From the NCBI RefSeq assembly GCF_963675165.1, contig NC_087387.1, positions 1,185,001 to 1,249,000 of the forward strand: 64,000 bases of DNA, given 5' to 3'. The position numbers were made by a program, and so were the translations under genes. The notes under the pieces were generated by a model. That model was not told the DNA's origin and searched no databases. It worked only from the letters and a program-made list of their open reading frames with translations. Of this stretch, positions 22,540-38,134 are shown piece by piece. This DNA comes from Halichondria panicea. Taxonomy: Eukaryota; Porifera; Demospongiae; Suberitida; Halichondriidae. The first letter of the stretch is position 1, and each line of letters starts with the position of its first letter.

Positions 22540-23100
22540 CCTTGCCTAAACACTTAACCCTACGTTACACGCATGTAACCTTACATTACACGCTTGTCAT
22601 ATTCATAATAAGAGCCTTGCCTGAACACTAGAAGAACCTTACATTACACACATGTCGTATCCATGAAAGGAATTAACAAGAATCATAATAAGAACCTTGC
22701 CTGAACACTTGAAGTAACCTTACATTACACACATGTCATATCCATGAAAGAAGTTGACAAGAATCATAATAAGAACCTTGCCTGAACACTTAAAGTAACC
22801 TTACATTACACACATGTCATATCCATGAAAGAAGTTGACAAGAATCATAATAAGAACCTTGCCTGAACACTTGAAGTAACCTTACATTACACACATGTCA
22901 TATCCATGAAAGAAGTTGACAAGAATCATAATAAGAACCTTGCCTGAGCACCCTTACGTTACACACTTGTCATATCCATGAAAGGAATTAACAAGGATCA
23001 TGTTAAGAGTCTTGCCTGAACCCTTGACGTAACCTTACGTTACATACTTGTCATATCCATGAAAGGAATTGACAAGAATAGTGTTAAGAGTCTTGCTTGA
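22540..23100. repeat. 81-bp tandem repeat array at the right end of the CACTA-like element
   Basis: Near-perfect 81-bp units start at 22690, 22771 and 22852, with degenerate or shortened units on either side (about 22540-22689 and 22933-23100). Each unit contains aagaaccttgcctgaacact, attacacacatgtcatatcc and gacaagaatcat. These are typical subterminal repeats of CACTA-type elements rather than a CRISPR or satellite, since they lie only inside this element's terminus. Confidence 0.85.
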
Positions 23101-23265
23101 ACACTTGAAGCAAACTTGCTTGAGTGCACTTGCAACAAGCTTGTATGGAATTGGCAAGAATCATGACATGATTCTTATCATGTGACTTCTTAACAAGATA
23201 CCTTGTTGCTTCTTGTCGATACATGCATGAACCATGTAAGACCTTACAAGTCATTTTTAATAGGG

Positions 23266-25178
23266 TTATAGTCAGTGACATACACCATTTGTTCATTGTC
23301 CACTGCAACATCCTCTGGTCTGTTAAAATGCTCATTACCAGTTCCGTATGAACCAATCTGCTTGACTTGCTCCAGCTCTGTCGTCAACACTTGGACTCTG
23401 TGATTTTGCTCGTCACACACAAACACTTGATCACCAGCGACTGCTATCCCTCGAGGGAAGTTGAGTTCCTTTGGACCACTTCCATTCGTCCCAAACCTCT
23501 TTAGCAGATCTCCTCTTTTGTTGAGCTTGTACACACAGTTTTTTTGGCTGTCACAGACATAGATGTTGTCTTCCTTGTCTACTGCCACACCAGAGATAAG
23601 GCCAAACTCATGCTTTGATTTGATGCTTCGAATTTGTTTTCCTTTCTTGTCAAACACCAAAATACCACAGTTCCAGTCAGTTACAATCAGTTCTTCTGAT
23701 GAGTTAAATGCCATATACTGAGGGTTCTTGATTCCTCTTATCACCCTCACTGGTTTGTCCAGCTTGGTGGGGGGTATTTTGACGAACACAGAGAAGGGGC
23801 TTCCTGGGATGGGCTGGTCGTCCACTGAGATCAGGAGGTGGTGTCGACCACGTACCCTAGGGGTGTACTCAACGCTGTACACTCCACCCCTCACAGGCAC
23901 TGCTTGCAATTGTTGAGATGATTCATCAACTAGCGATTTTAGAGTCACTTTAGTGTTTGAAGAAAATTGTTGTGGCTGGTGTGTATTGATTGAAAAGCAA
24001 GTAGGTTTATCGATTTCAGCATTTTTAGCTCCATCTCCTTCCACAGTGCACTTTGTTGGATCCACTTTACCGTCATACACAATAACATTGTTCTCACACA
24101 ACTTCTTGAGATCCTCACAAACAAACACTTCAACTCCAAAATCATCTTTCTCCACTGGATCAGGATTGGCTGCTTCCTTCCCTCGCTTCACCACCTCGGC
24201 ATCGATTCGACTCACCACCTGCTCCTGCATCGTAATCAGCTCTTCATCACTTGCATTCTCCAGTGTACGCTCTACAAAGTCAATCAAACTCTGAGCAGTG
24301 GCCAGGGACAGGTCCAGACCCTTCTCTTGAACCGTCAGCTTCTCCATCTTTGAATCAGCCAAAGCAGAAGATTCTCGTAAAACACGGACCTTGCATCGAT
24401 CGAGAATATCGTGTAGCTCCTGGAACTTGGCATTCACTTGTCTCTCTGTCAGTTCTTTCTGGGCCTGGATCTTCTGTTTAGTTCCTTTCACTTGATTCAC
24501 AGCGGTGCTCAGATCAGGCAGTAGGTTCTTGAGTGGGGAGAGGTGCTCCGTCAGCTTTTTGCGAGTTGCGGGGGCGGCTTTTTTGACAAATTCGTAATTG
24601 TGTCCAGCGTGTTCAATAACGATACAGTCTCGACAGATGAGCTTGTTGCAATCGAAACAAAAAATCTTTTTTAGCTCCTCATGATCTTCGCATTTTGGGG
24701 GTGGTGGGCTTTCGAATGTTAGTTCTTTCACTCCGCCCTGTTTGAGCTCGTCCAGAGTGGAGATGGCATGTCCGGCAAATACTCTCAATCGTTTATGAGA
24801 CTTCACACAATCTTCACAGATGAAATTGACACATTGTCGGCAGAATGCAGTGGCCTTTCCCCCAGAGCACATTTCACAAGTGGCCTCCAACTTTCCATGG
24901 GCTTTCTCCATCCTCGAGTGGAGTGCTTTCATCCGGTTGATGAAGAACGCAGTGGGCAGTCTGTCAGGGTTGTTGTTTGGCAATAGAGTGGGCTCACGAC
25001 AGTCGGGGCAGGGGAACGGCTGGTTGGGTCGGTAGCGACTGGAGAGTGTGAGGATGCATTGCTTGCAGTAGTAGTGACAACAAGGGAGCAGCTTTGGCTC
25101 CTGGTAGCGGTCATGACAGATGCCACAGGTCACTTCTTGCTCGAGATCAGCAACAACTGGATCAGGTCCTTCGGCCAT
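23266..25178 (-). pseudogene. 5' part of TRIM-NHL E, interrupted by a transposon
   Basis: Encodes MAEGPDP through RING, B-boxes, coiled coil, filamin ('CFSINTHQPQQ' type) and four NHL blades, reaching VTDYN; from there the frame runs into the element and stops after PIKNDL (23244). The missing end lies at 17682-17401. A shortened product of about 644 residues with an open propeller could still be made. The filamin-region stretch 23945-24145 is almost identical to TRIM H (39097-39297), yet the NHL loops differ (VTDWNCG, VCDSQKN, VCDEQN). B-box 1 reads CVKSHKRLRVFAGHAIS. The 5'UTR intron is 25401-25192. Confidence 0.9.
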
Positions 25179-25191
25179 CGTTAGTTAAGAT

Positions 25192-25560
25192 CTGGGGAAT
25201 GCATTTGTACAACATTTATAAAAGCATGAAACTATTCTAATATAAAAATTAAATACAACTTCGAGCTTCGCTAGAAATTGAGTAGATCTATACAAGAATG
25301 TTGAATCTGTGAATAATATTTTGCACTAAGTGATCAATTAGGTCAAGCTAAGCTAAACCTCTGCAGCTAAGTTGAAAAAACGGGTACCAGAAAAAACTTA
25401 CCTACTATTTATAAAAACTTCCTAGATTCAACAATTACAAGCCTTTGTTTTGCATGTACCTTGTACTGGTACATGCTACGCCCATTACACAATGTTATAA
25501 ATCTGACCAGATACCCCCACTTTTTTGTTTCAACACTGGCCCACACTTTCTTCAATATGA
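25192..25560 (-). promoter_or_regulatory. TRIM E leader intron and promoter module
   Basis: Leader intron 25401-25192 (TAG|GTAAGT to CCCCAG). Palindrome CATGTACC-7-GGTACATG at 25453-25475, followed by ataaatctgaccagataccc at 25497. The remaining gap to the MCM6 stop (25561-25881) holds no gene; it contains acatgtacatgtatgtac and is repeated next to TRIM H and I. Confidence 0.5.
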
Positions 25561-25881
25561 AAGTACATGTACATGTATGTACAACAATTCTACACAACTT
25601 GGTAGCAACATCGATTGATATCTCCCTGAGCACTGGGCATGATATGCCTTGATCCCATGCAGACCGCACTGAATGGAGGCCTTATAGGAGGCTAGTGATG
25701 CTTCTATTAAATAGCTGTCTTGGTATCTTTCAATTTAAAATTATAATTATCAGCGTACTAGGTACACAAATATTGAGGAATGCATAATTATAAGTATGTG
25801 TTCAATACATGTACATGTATATAACTGGTAAAAATGTTTGCCAAGTTTATAAGTCGTTGAACAAAATAATGTTCGATGTGT

Positions 25882-31188
<5,307 letters not shown>

Positions 31189-31234
31189 CTGTGGGTGAAT
31201 AAGTTGACACATTATCACTCAAAAAATACTTCGG

Positions 31235-31708
31235 CCAAATACTGCAGAGTTGTCTTGCGTTGCTATGACTTCATCACTTTGCTGCCATGTGGTGTCTTGT
31301 GATACAACGGTTTCTATCGTAATATTTTCAGGGATGTCTTGCATTTCTCTGGCTTCATCATCTGGGGGGGCCGGGGAGGGGCTGCTCTTGTACCTCAAAT
31401 GTAGCTTGCTGTGTAATGAACGTGGCTTCTGCTGCTAATGCTTGAAACATCATCACCTGTTTGTTGAGCTCACAAACTAGGGACTGGGCCGTGTAGAGGT
31501 CAAATTGTCCATCTTCAGAGCTTGGTTGGTCATCAGTGGGTACCGGTACTTCATCTTGTTCATTGAGATTGTCACTTTTAGTGAGGTTATTGAGATCTGA
31601 TTGATAGTGGAGTCTCGCAAGCAGTGGCTCTGCTCTCTCTGTAGTTGTATAATGGGTCCATGCAACTGATGCAGCTTCAGATACAGAGTGTGCTAGGTAC
31701 TTGTCCAT
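31235..31708 (-). pseudogene. MDKY segment without Tudor exons, fused upstream of MCM6
   Basis: Starts MDKYLAHSVSEAASVAWTHY at 31708 and follows the other copies until a change in a G-run near 31370 shifts the frame (PLPGPPR stop). Homology to the MDKY part ends at about 31235, where it meets an MCM6 intron. The Tudor exons found in T1-T3 are absent. It starts about 175 bp downstream of the TRIM F stop, as in every cassette. Confidence 0.6.
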
Positions 31709-31883
31709 TTTCACTTGTAATAAGATGGTAAAGATCCTCATAACACAATCACAAACGATCTTTCCCAAAATAGGCAGCAGGCAGGTAAAGATCATCAGTA
31801 GAACTAACTGCTTCTCAATCAAAAGTAAATTATTACATACACATAAAACACAGATTGCTACTGCCCACACACACAAATAATAA

Positions 31884-34091
31884 CTAAAATATAACAACAG
31901 ATCCATAACTGCACACATAAACAAAACCATCACTGTCCACAGCTACTCCAGCAACTCTATAAAGATTAGTGATATGAGCATTACCAAATGATGTGACAAA
32001 CTGACCGTCTTTAGTGAACACTGACACACGCTTGTTACCATCCTCAAAAACATAAACAAAACCAGTGACACACACACCACAAAGGGAAGACAGTTCTCCT
32101 TGTCCATTTCCTTTCTTTCCAATCGAGCGAATAAACCGACCATCCATAGTGAGCACTTGAACACGATGATTATAACAGTCAGTGACATACATCATTTGTT
32201 CATTGTCCACTGCAACATCCTCTGGTCCGTAAAAATGCTCATTACCAGTTCCGTATGAACCAATCTGCTTGACTGGCTCCAGCTCTGTCGTCAACACTTG
32301 GACTCTGTGATTTATCTGATCGCACACAAACACTTGATCACCAGCGACTGCTATCCCTCGAGGGGAGTTGAGTTCCTTTGGACCACTTCCAATCGTCCCA
32401 AACCTCTTCAGCAGATCTCCTCTTTTGTTGAACTTGTACACACAGTGTTTGCTCCAGTCAGAGACATAGATGTTGTCCTCCTTGTCTACTGCCACGCCAG
32501 AGATACCGCCAAACCCGTGCTTTGATTTGCTGATGCTTCGAATTTGTTTTCCTTTCTTGTCAAACACCAAAACATCACCCTCAAAGTCAGTTACAATCAG
32601 TTCTTCTGACGAATTGAATGCCATATACTCAGGGATGTTGATTCCTCTCATCACCCTCACAGGTTTGTCCAGCTTGGTGGGGGGTATTTTGACGAACACA
32701 GAGAAGGGGCTTCCTGGGATGGGCTGGTCGTCTTCTGAGATCAGGAGGTGGTGTCGACCACGTACCCTAGGGGTGTACTCAACACTGTACACTCCACCCC
32801 TCACAGGCACTGCTTGCAATTGCTGAGATGATTCTTCAACTAGCGATTTTAGAGCCACTTGTATTGTAGGATGCTTTAATTGTGTATTACATTCCACAAG
32901 AATCGAAAAATTGTTAGGTTTATCGATTTCAGCAGTTCTAGCTCCATCTCCTTCCACAGTGCACTTTGCTGGATCCACTTTACCATCATACACTCTCACA
33001 TTGTTCTCACACAACTTCTTGAGATCCTCACAAACAAACACTTCGACTCCAAAATCATCTTTCTCCACTGGATCAGGATTGGCTGCTTCCTTCCCTCGCT
33101 TCAACACCTCGGCATCGATTCGACTCACCACCTGCTCTTGCATCGTAATCAGTTCTTCATCACTTGCATTCTCCAGTGTACGCTCTACAAAGTCAATCAA
33201 ACTCTGAGCAGTGCCCAGGGACAGGTCCAGACCCTTCTCTTGAACTGTCAGCTTCTCCATCTTTGAATCAGCCAAAGCAGAAGATTCTCGTAAAACACGG
33301 ACCTTGCATCGATCGAGAATATCGTGTAGCTCCTGGAACTTGGCATTCACTTGTCTCTCTGTCAGTTCTTTCTGGGCCTGAATCTTCTGTTTAGTTCCTT
33401 TCACTTGATTCACAGCGGTGCTCAGATCAGGCAGTAGGTTCTTGAGTGGGGAGAGGTGCTCAGTCAGCTTTTTGCGAGTTGCTGGGGCGGCTTTCTTTAC
33501 AAATTCGTAATTGTGTCCAGCGTGTTCAATAACGATACAGTCTCGACAGATGAGCTTGTTGCAATCGAAGCAAAAAATCTTTTTTAGTTCCTCGTGATCC
33601 TCGCATTTTGGGGGTGGAGGGCTTTCGAATGTTAGTTCTTTCACTCTGCCCTGTTTGAGGTTGTCCAGAGTGGAGATGGCATGTCCGGCAAATACTCTCA
33701 ATCGTTTATGACACTTCACACAATCTTCACAGATGAAATTAACACATTGTTGGCAGAATGCAGTGGCCTTTCCCCCAGAGCACATTTCACAGGTGGTCTC
33801 CAACTTGCCGTGGGCTTTCTCCATCCTCGAGTGGAGTGCTTTCATCCGGTTGATGAAGAACGCAGTGGGCAGTCTGTCTGGGTTGTTGTCTGGCAATAGA
33901 GTGGGCTCACGACAGTCGGGGCAGGGGAACGGCTGGTTGGGTCGGTAGCGACTGGAGAGTGTGAGGATGCATTGCTTGCAGTAGTAGTGACAACAAGGGA
34001 GCAGCTTTGGCTCCTGGTAGCGGTCATGACAGATGCCACAGGTCACCTCTTGTTCGAGATCAGCAACAACTGGATCAGGTCCTTCGGCCAT
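31884..34091 (-). CDS. TRIM-NHL protein F, 735 aa
   Basis: Full length, with all RING and B-box ligands present. B-box 1 is of the E type (CVKCHKRLRVFAGHAIS; one QQC in place of RQC). The coiled-coil to filamin stretch is nearly identical to TRIM J (for example VYDGKVDPAKCTVEGDGART and NNFSILVECNTQLKHPTIQ), but the propeller differs. Blade loops: VTDFEGD, VSDWSKH, VCDQIN, VTDCYN, VFEDGNK. The last blade has a three-residue insertion (LYRVAGVAVDS). The 5'UTR intron is 34251-34105. Confidence 0.92.
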   Translation of the reverse strand: MAEGPDPVVADLEQEVTCGICHDRYQEPKLLPCCHYYCKQCILTLSSRYRPNQPFPCPDCREPTLLPDNNPDRLPTAFFINRMKALHSRMEKAHGKLETTCEMCSGGKATAFCQQCVNFICEDCVKCHKRLRVFAGHAISTLDNLKQGRVKELTFESPPPPKCEDHEELKKIFCFDCNKLICRDCIVIEHAGHNYEFVKKAAPATRKKLTEHLSPLKNLLPDLSTAVNQVKGTKQKIQAQKELTERQVNAKFQELHDILDRCKVRVLRESSALADSKMEKLTVQEKGLDLSLGTAQSLIDFVERTLENASDEELITMQEQVVSRIDAEVLKRGKEAANPDPVEKDDFGVEVFVCEDLKKLCENNVRVYDGKVDPAKCTVEGDGARTAEIDKPNNFSILVECNTQLKHPTIQVALKSLVEESSQQLQAVPVRGGVYSVEYTPRVRGRHHLLISEDDQPIPGSPFSVFVKIPPTKLDKPVRVMRGINIPEYMAFNSSEELIVTDFEGDVLVFDKKGKQIRSISKSKHGFGGISGVAVDKEDNIYVSDWSKHCVYKFNKRGDLLKRFGTIGSGPKELNSPRGIAVAGDQVFVCDQINHRVQVLTTELEPVKQIGSYGTGNEHFYGPEDVAVDNEQMMYVTDCYNHRVQVLTMDGRFIRSIGKKGNGQGELSSLCGVCVTGFVYVFEDGNKRVSVFTKDGQFVTSFGNAHITNLYRVAGVAVDSDGFVYVCSYGSVVIF

Positions 34092-34104
34092 CGTTAGTTC
34101 AGAT

Positions 34105-34430
34105 CTGGGGAATGCATTTGTACAACATTTTAATAAATTATACTAATAGCAATTTCACTAGAAATTGAGTACTAGAATATTGAGTTTGCACTAAGTGATC
34201 ATTTATAGGTCAAGCTAAGCTAGACCTATGCAGTTAGTTCAAAAAACTTACCTACTATTTATCAGAAGTTCCTAGATCCTTCAATTTAATTCAGAAGCAC
34301 ATCAGTGTCACATTTAAATTGTTGTTTTGCATGTACCTTGTACTGGTACATGCTACGCCCATTAACACAATGTATAAATCTGACCAGATACGCCCATTTT
34401 TGTTTCAACGCCCACACACACTTTTCTACT
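34105..34430 (-). promoter_or_regulatory. TRIM F leader intron and promoter module
   Basis: Leader intron 34251-34105. Palindrome CATGTACC-7-GGTACATG at 34330-34352, then ctgaccagatacgcccat at 34380. The stretch 34431-34886 carries an unattached copy of the p-gene small exon (34692-34730, reads LSASLVATITIHN) after a short CT run, and a dispersed repeat; no complete gene. Confidence 0.5.
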
Positions 34431-34886
34431 ATTCACCTGAGCTGTGATACAATGCAATGTAGCCAACTGAATGAAGTGAGTGAACCACTCACTGTCCTTG
34501 AAGCGTTGATTATAGGATCTATGTGCATAGTATATCTTTATATGAATATGAAAAAGTGTTCAAGATGCTCACAACTCGTAAACAGTGCCATCACAATTTC
34601 TGCCACTTGTAGCTGGTACTAGTAATATAGCAGAGACTGTATGATACACACTACTACTCCTCTCTCTCTCTCTCTCTCTCTCTCTGTGCAGCTCAGTGCC
34701 TCTCTGGTGGCAACAATTACCATCCACAACGTAATCGCAGTGCAACGGTGACAGCTTGCGAGTCTACAACGTTAGACAGCCATAATTGCTTTCAGAAAAT
34801 CAAATAATTATTCAGATTGGACCAATGGTACGCAAGTTATTGTCGTTCAAAGAATTGTATCCTTAGTGATTTTCCAAAGTGATTAT

Positions 34887-35175
34887 ACTTGCCGTAGGCT
34901 TTCTCCATTCTCGAGTGGAGTGCTTTCATCCGGTTGATGACGAATGCGGTGGGCAGTCTGTCTAGGTTGTTGCCTGGCAATAGAGTGGGCTCACGACAGT
35001 CGGGGCAGGGCAATGGCTGGTTGGGTCGGTAGCGACTGGAGAGTGTGAGGATGCATTGCTTGCAGTAGTAGTGACAACAAGGGAGCAGCTTTGGCTCTTG
35101 GTAGCGGTCATGACAGATGCCACAGGTCACTTCTTGCTCGAGATCAGCAACAACTGGATCAGGTCCTTCGGCCAT
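34887..35175 (-). pseudogene. TRIM-NHL G: RING-only remnant
   Basis: About 96 residues from MAEGPDP through the full RING C3HC4 to MKALHSRMEKAYGK; homology ends abruptly at 34887, where intergenic repeat sequence starts. The leader (aaattgtttctcagatctg) matches TRIM C and L rather than the other copies, so it is the stump of a C-type gene. Changes at otherwise constant sites (PLPCPDC, LPGNNLDR, AFVINR) suggest relaxed constraint. Confidence 0.85.
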
Positions 35176-35981
35176 CGTTAGAAATTGTTTCTCAGATCTG
35201 AAGAATGCAATTGTGTAGAATGTTGAATATGGCATAAACTTTGTATAATTAGCTATATACATGCTATATACATGTACTATACCTCTGCAGCTACTGTATA
35301 AAGTCTTACCTACAATCAGAAAATGGGTTAAGGCATATGGTAAAAGTAAGCAATGAACTGAAGTAGCAGTAGGCTGCTCTAAGTTGTAAAATTAATGTTA
35401 TTCATAGCGTTTCACCCAGCTATAGTGTTTTAATGAGATTCATTGCATTTTCTAGTACAAATTAATGTTTGCGATTTTACTCAGAAATTAATACTCGCGA
35501 AAATATGTAACTGAGATACACCCACACTTCTTCACAGTCATACCATATCTATGGTCATACAATATTTGCAGTTAGGCTATAATAATAGCTAGTCCAGTCA
35601 TCATTCAGTTAAAATTTTCAGTTCTCAAATGATAATCACTTGTCAACACTAGGGACTTGCTGCTCAGACGACGGTCGCTATGACAGCACTCATCAGACTC
35701 GTTAGACCAGGAGTCCTCCCCGCTTAACGAGGCTCTCTCCAGAGGGGCATCTTGATACCAGCAATTGGCAGCTTCCTTACAATCTCCTTTCTCACAAGTA
35801 GACACTTTGACACCATTAAACAAGTTTGTCGGTGCTAGTACAGCTGACATTGATGATGTCTCTTTAGTGCACAAATAGTTTCTGTTTTGAGGGTCATGAA
35901 TTGTTTTGATTTCTTTAGTAGGTAACTGAGCCGAGATAGTAATGATCGTGGGGGAGTGGTTACTGCTTGTGAGGGGGTGGT

Positions 35982-37959
35982 TTAAGGTGTGGGTGTGGTC
36001 TTGGCTAGCAGAGAGGTGGAGCTGAGGTATAGTCCTTTAGTGAGGAGCAGGTTAGTTACTCTGTTCTTGCCAACACGATCATAGTAGATATCGACGACAC
36101 CAACTTGTAGCCCGGATGGTTTCCTGGTAACCTTGGCAAACACCTGTAGTCACATTTAAGCAAGCATGAACAAAATGCACACACTATAAAACACATACTA
36201 TATACACAATTTACAAAGTCTACAGTTTTAGTTCTACTTATAGGCACTTATTATCAGACGGTGGGGGGACTAAGTGCAACCACAAAAAGTTCCTTCTAAA
36301 CTGCAGCTACTTCACAGAAGCCTTTCGCTACACTATATTCACCATTTTGTGTCGTAGGTGTTTCCATAGTAGCTGTTTGTCCAGTGGGAACCATTCCTCT
36401 CCGTGATTGAATGTTGAGTAGAGGCCGTCAATAGCCGTGGGGAGGGCCAGGGGAGGGACCACGCCCACTCTCAGTCCGTGGGGGAGCTTGTAGAGGTTAC
36501 GTAGTGACACACTGTGCATCGTTGAGCCACAATCTATCAGCTCCAGTGTAGCCTGAGGCTGTATACACACAGGTGGGGAGATAACAAGCAAATGATCAAA
36601 ATGATTGGTAATCACGTTTGTCTATAATGTAGCTTCCCCCGGCGTATTATATCATTCGTAATTTTAGAAGCAAGTATTTTATCCTAGAAATTCACTCTAT
36701 TCAGAGCTACACAGTTTATAGACTATGGAAGATGATGTTGAAGGATAATTGCTACAAAACTTGGCTCTATTGAGCAACAGGCACACCACTCACCTGTCCA
36801 ATATAGTGTGGTCGATTGACCTCTGTCACTCTAGCTCTCCTGTAGAAGCCATCCTCTTCTCTCTCTTGAGTGCCTCCAACACTCACAAGCACAGCACAGC
36901 ACAATACAGTCCAACCATCAACTGCAGAATGTTCCGTATAAAAAGCCATCCATGAATGCACATACTCAAAGCAACATGTAACTCTTCTGTCTCTCACAAC
37001 ATGTACCTTATATACAGAGAAACCTCTGACACATTTAAGCACACTAGTTGACAATGAACTGTCGTCCCCAAACTTATTTTTCTACACCAACTAAATACAA
37101 TGCACTAAATTTAATGGACAATAAATTATCTACAAAGGGACAATATTAATGTCTTGAATAATAAAATGATAGGGCCAAGGTAGTTTGACTGACCTCGCCT
37201 CTGCTCATAGTGTTGGGGTCACTGGTGGTCATGGCAACTGATAGCTCCTCCAGGTCATGCTCTGGGTACTCAGCCAGCTGTATCCAGCCACGGTCAGGAC
37301 TGTTCACCTGCAGTACTTGCAATGACATCGTTGACAATTGGTCTCCTTGTGTCGGACAATAATAGCGTATCCATTGTAGGGTCTTTGGGTGAAGGTTCGT
37401 CTATAGTGGTGTCCATTGGATGTGCTCTACTAGTGACCTCTGTGAACCTTGTCTCGGCAGCACAAGCACACGGCAATTTTCCAACCATACATTCGGCCAA
37501 ATACTGCAGAGAGTTGTCTTGCGTTGCTATGACTTCATCACTTTGCTGCCGTGTGGTGTCTTGTGATACAATAGTTTCTATCGTAATATTTTCAGGGGGG
37601 GCTTGCATTTCTCTGGCTTCATCCTCTGGGGGGAGGGGCTGCTCTTGTACCTCAAATGTAGCTTGCTGTGCAATGAACGTGGCTTCTGCTGCTAATGCTT
37701 GAGACATCATCACCTGTTTGTTGAGCTCACAAACTAGGGACACTGGGCCGTGTAGAGGTCAAATGGTTCATCTTCAGAGCTTGGTTGGTCATCAGTGGGT
37801 ACCTCATCTTGCATTGAGATTGTCACTTTTAGTGAGGTTATTGAGATCTGATTGATAGTGGAGTCTCGCAAGCAGTGGCTCTGCTCTCTCTGTAGTTGTA
37901 TAATGGGTCAATGCAACTGATGCAGCTTCAGATACAGAGTGTGCTAGGTACTTGTCCAT
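35982..37959 (-). pseudogene. T2: MDKY-Tudor gene, damaged copy
   Basis: MDKY start at 37959; Tudor exons 37307-37194, 36921-36794, then ATLELIDCGSTMHSVSLRNL (from about 36563), then VFAKVTRKPSG... to a stop at 35982. The third Tudor exon is the most complete of all copies (SVSLRNLYKLPHGLRVGVVP, then TAIDGLYSTFNHGEEWFPLD). However, the second exon has five extra bases (a gcaca duplication at about 36897) that bring in a stop before EREEDGFYRRARV, and the MDKY part is shifted near 37743. The STCEKGDCKEAANCWYQ reading persists downstream at 35605-35874. The gap to TRIM G has no other gene. Confidence 0.6.
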
Positions 37960-38134
37960 TTTCACTTGTAATAAGATGGTAAAGATCCTCATAACACAAT
38001 CACAAACAATCTTTCCCAAAATAGGCAGCAGGCAGGTAAAGATCATCAGTAGAATTAACTGCTTCTCAATCAAAAGTAAATTATTACATACACATAAAAC
38101 ACAGATTGCTACTGCCCACACACACAAATAATAA

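Larger units (their letters stand above)
17683..23265. mobile_element. CACTA/EnSpm-like (CMC) DNA transposon, 5.58 kb
   Basis: The ends are short inverted repeats: CCCTATTAgaaggt at 17683 and, on the other strand, CCCTATTAaaaatg ending at 23265. Both sides are flanked by TT (17681-17682, 23266-23267), giving a 2-bp duplication that restores the TRIM E frame. It carries a TNP2-like transposase on the plus strand and a BEN-domain gene on the minus strand. Subterminal repeats crowd both ends: about 250 bp on the left with caagaatcat and gaatcttg motifs, and 81-bp tandem units on the right. Layout (transposase plus accessory gene, subterminal repeats) matches CACTA/En-Spm elements, although the CCC termini differ from the usual CACT(A/G). 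The coding frames look whole, so it may be young. Confidence 0.88.

Noticed and set aside
22540-23100. Regular repeats resembling a CRISPR array
   Set aside because: Units are contiguous 81-bp tandem copies without variable spacers, in a eukaryotic transposon end.
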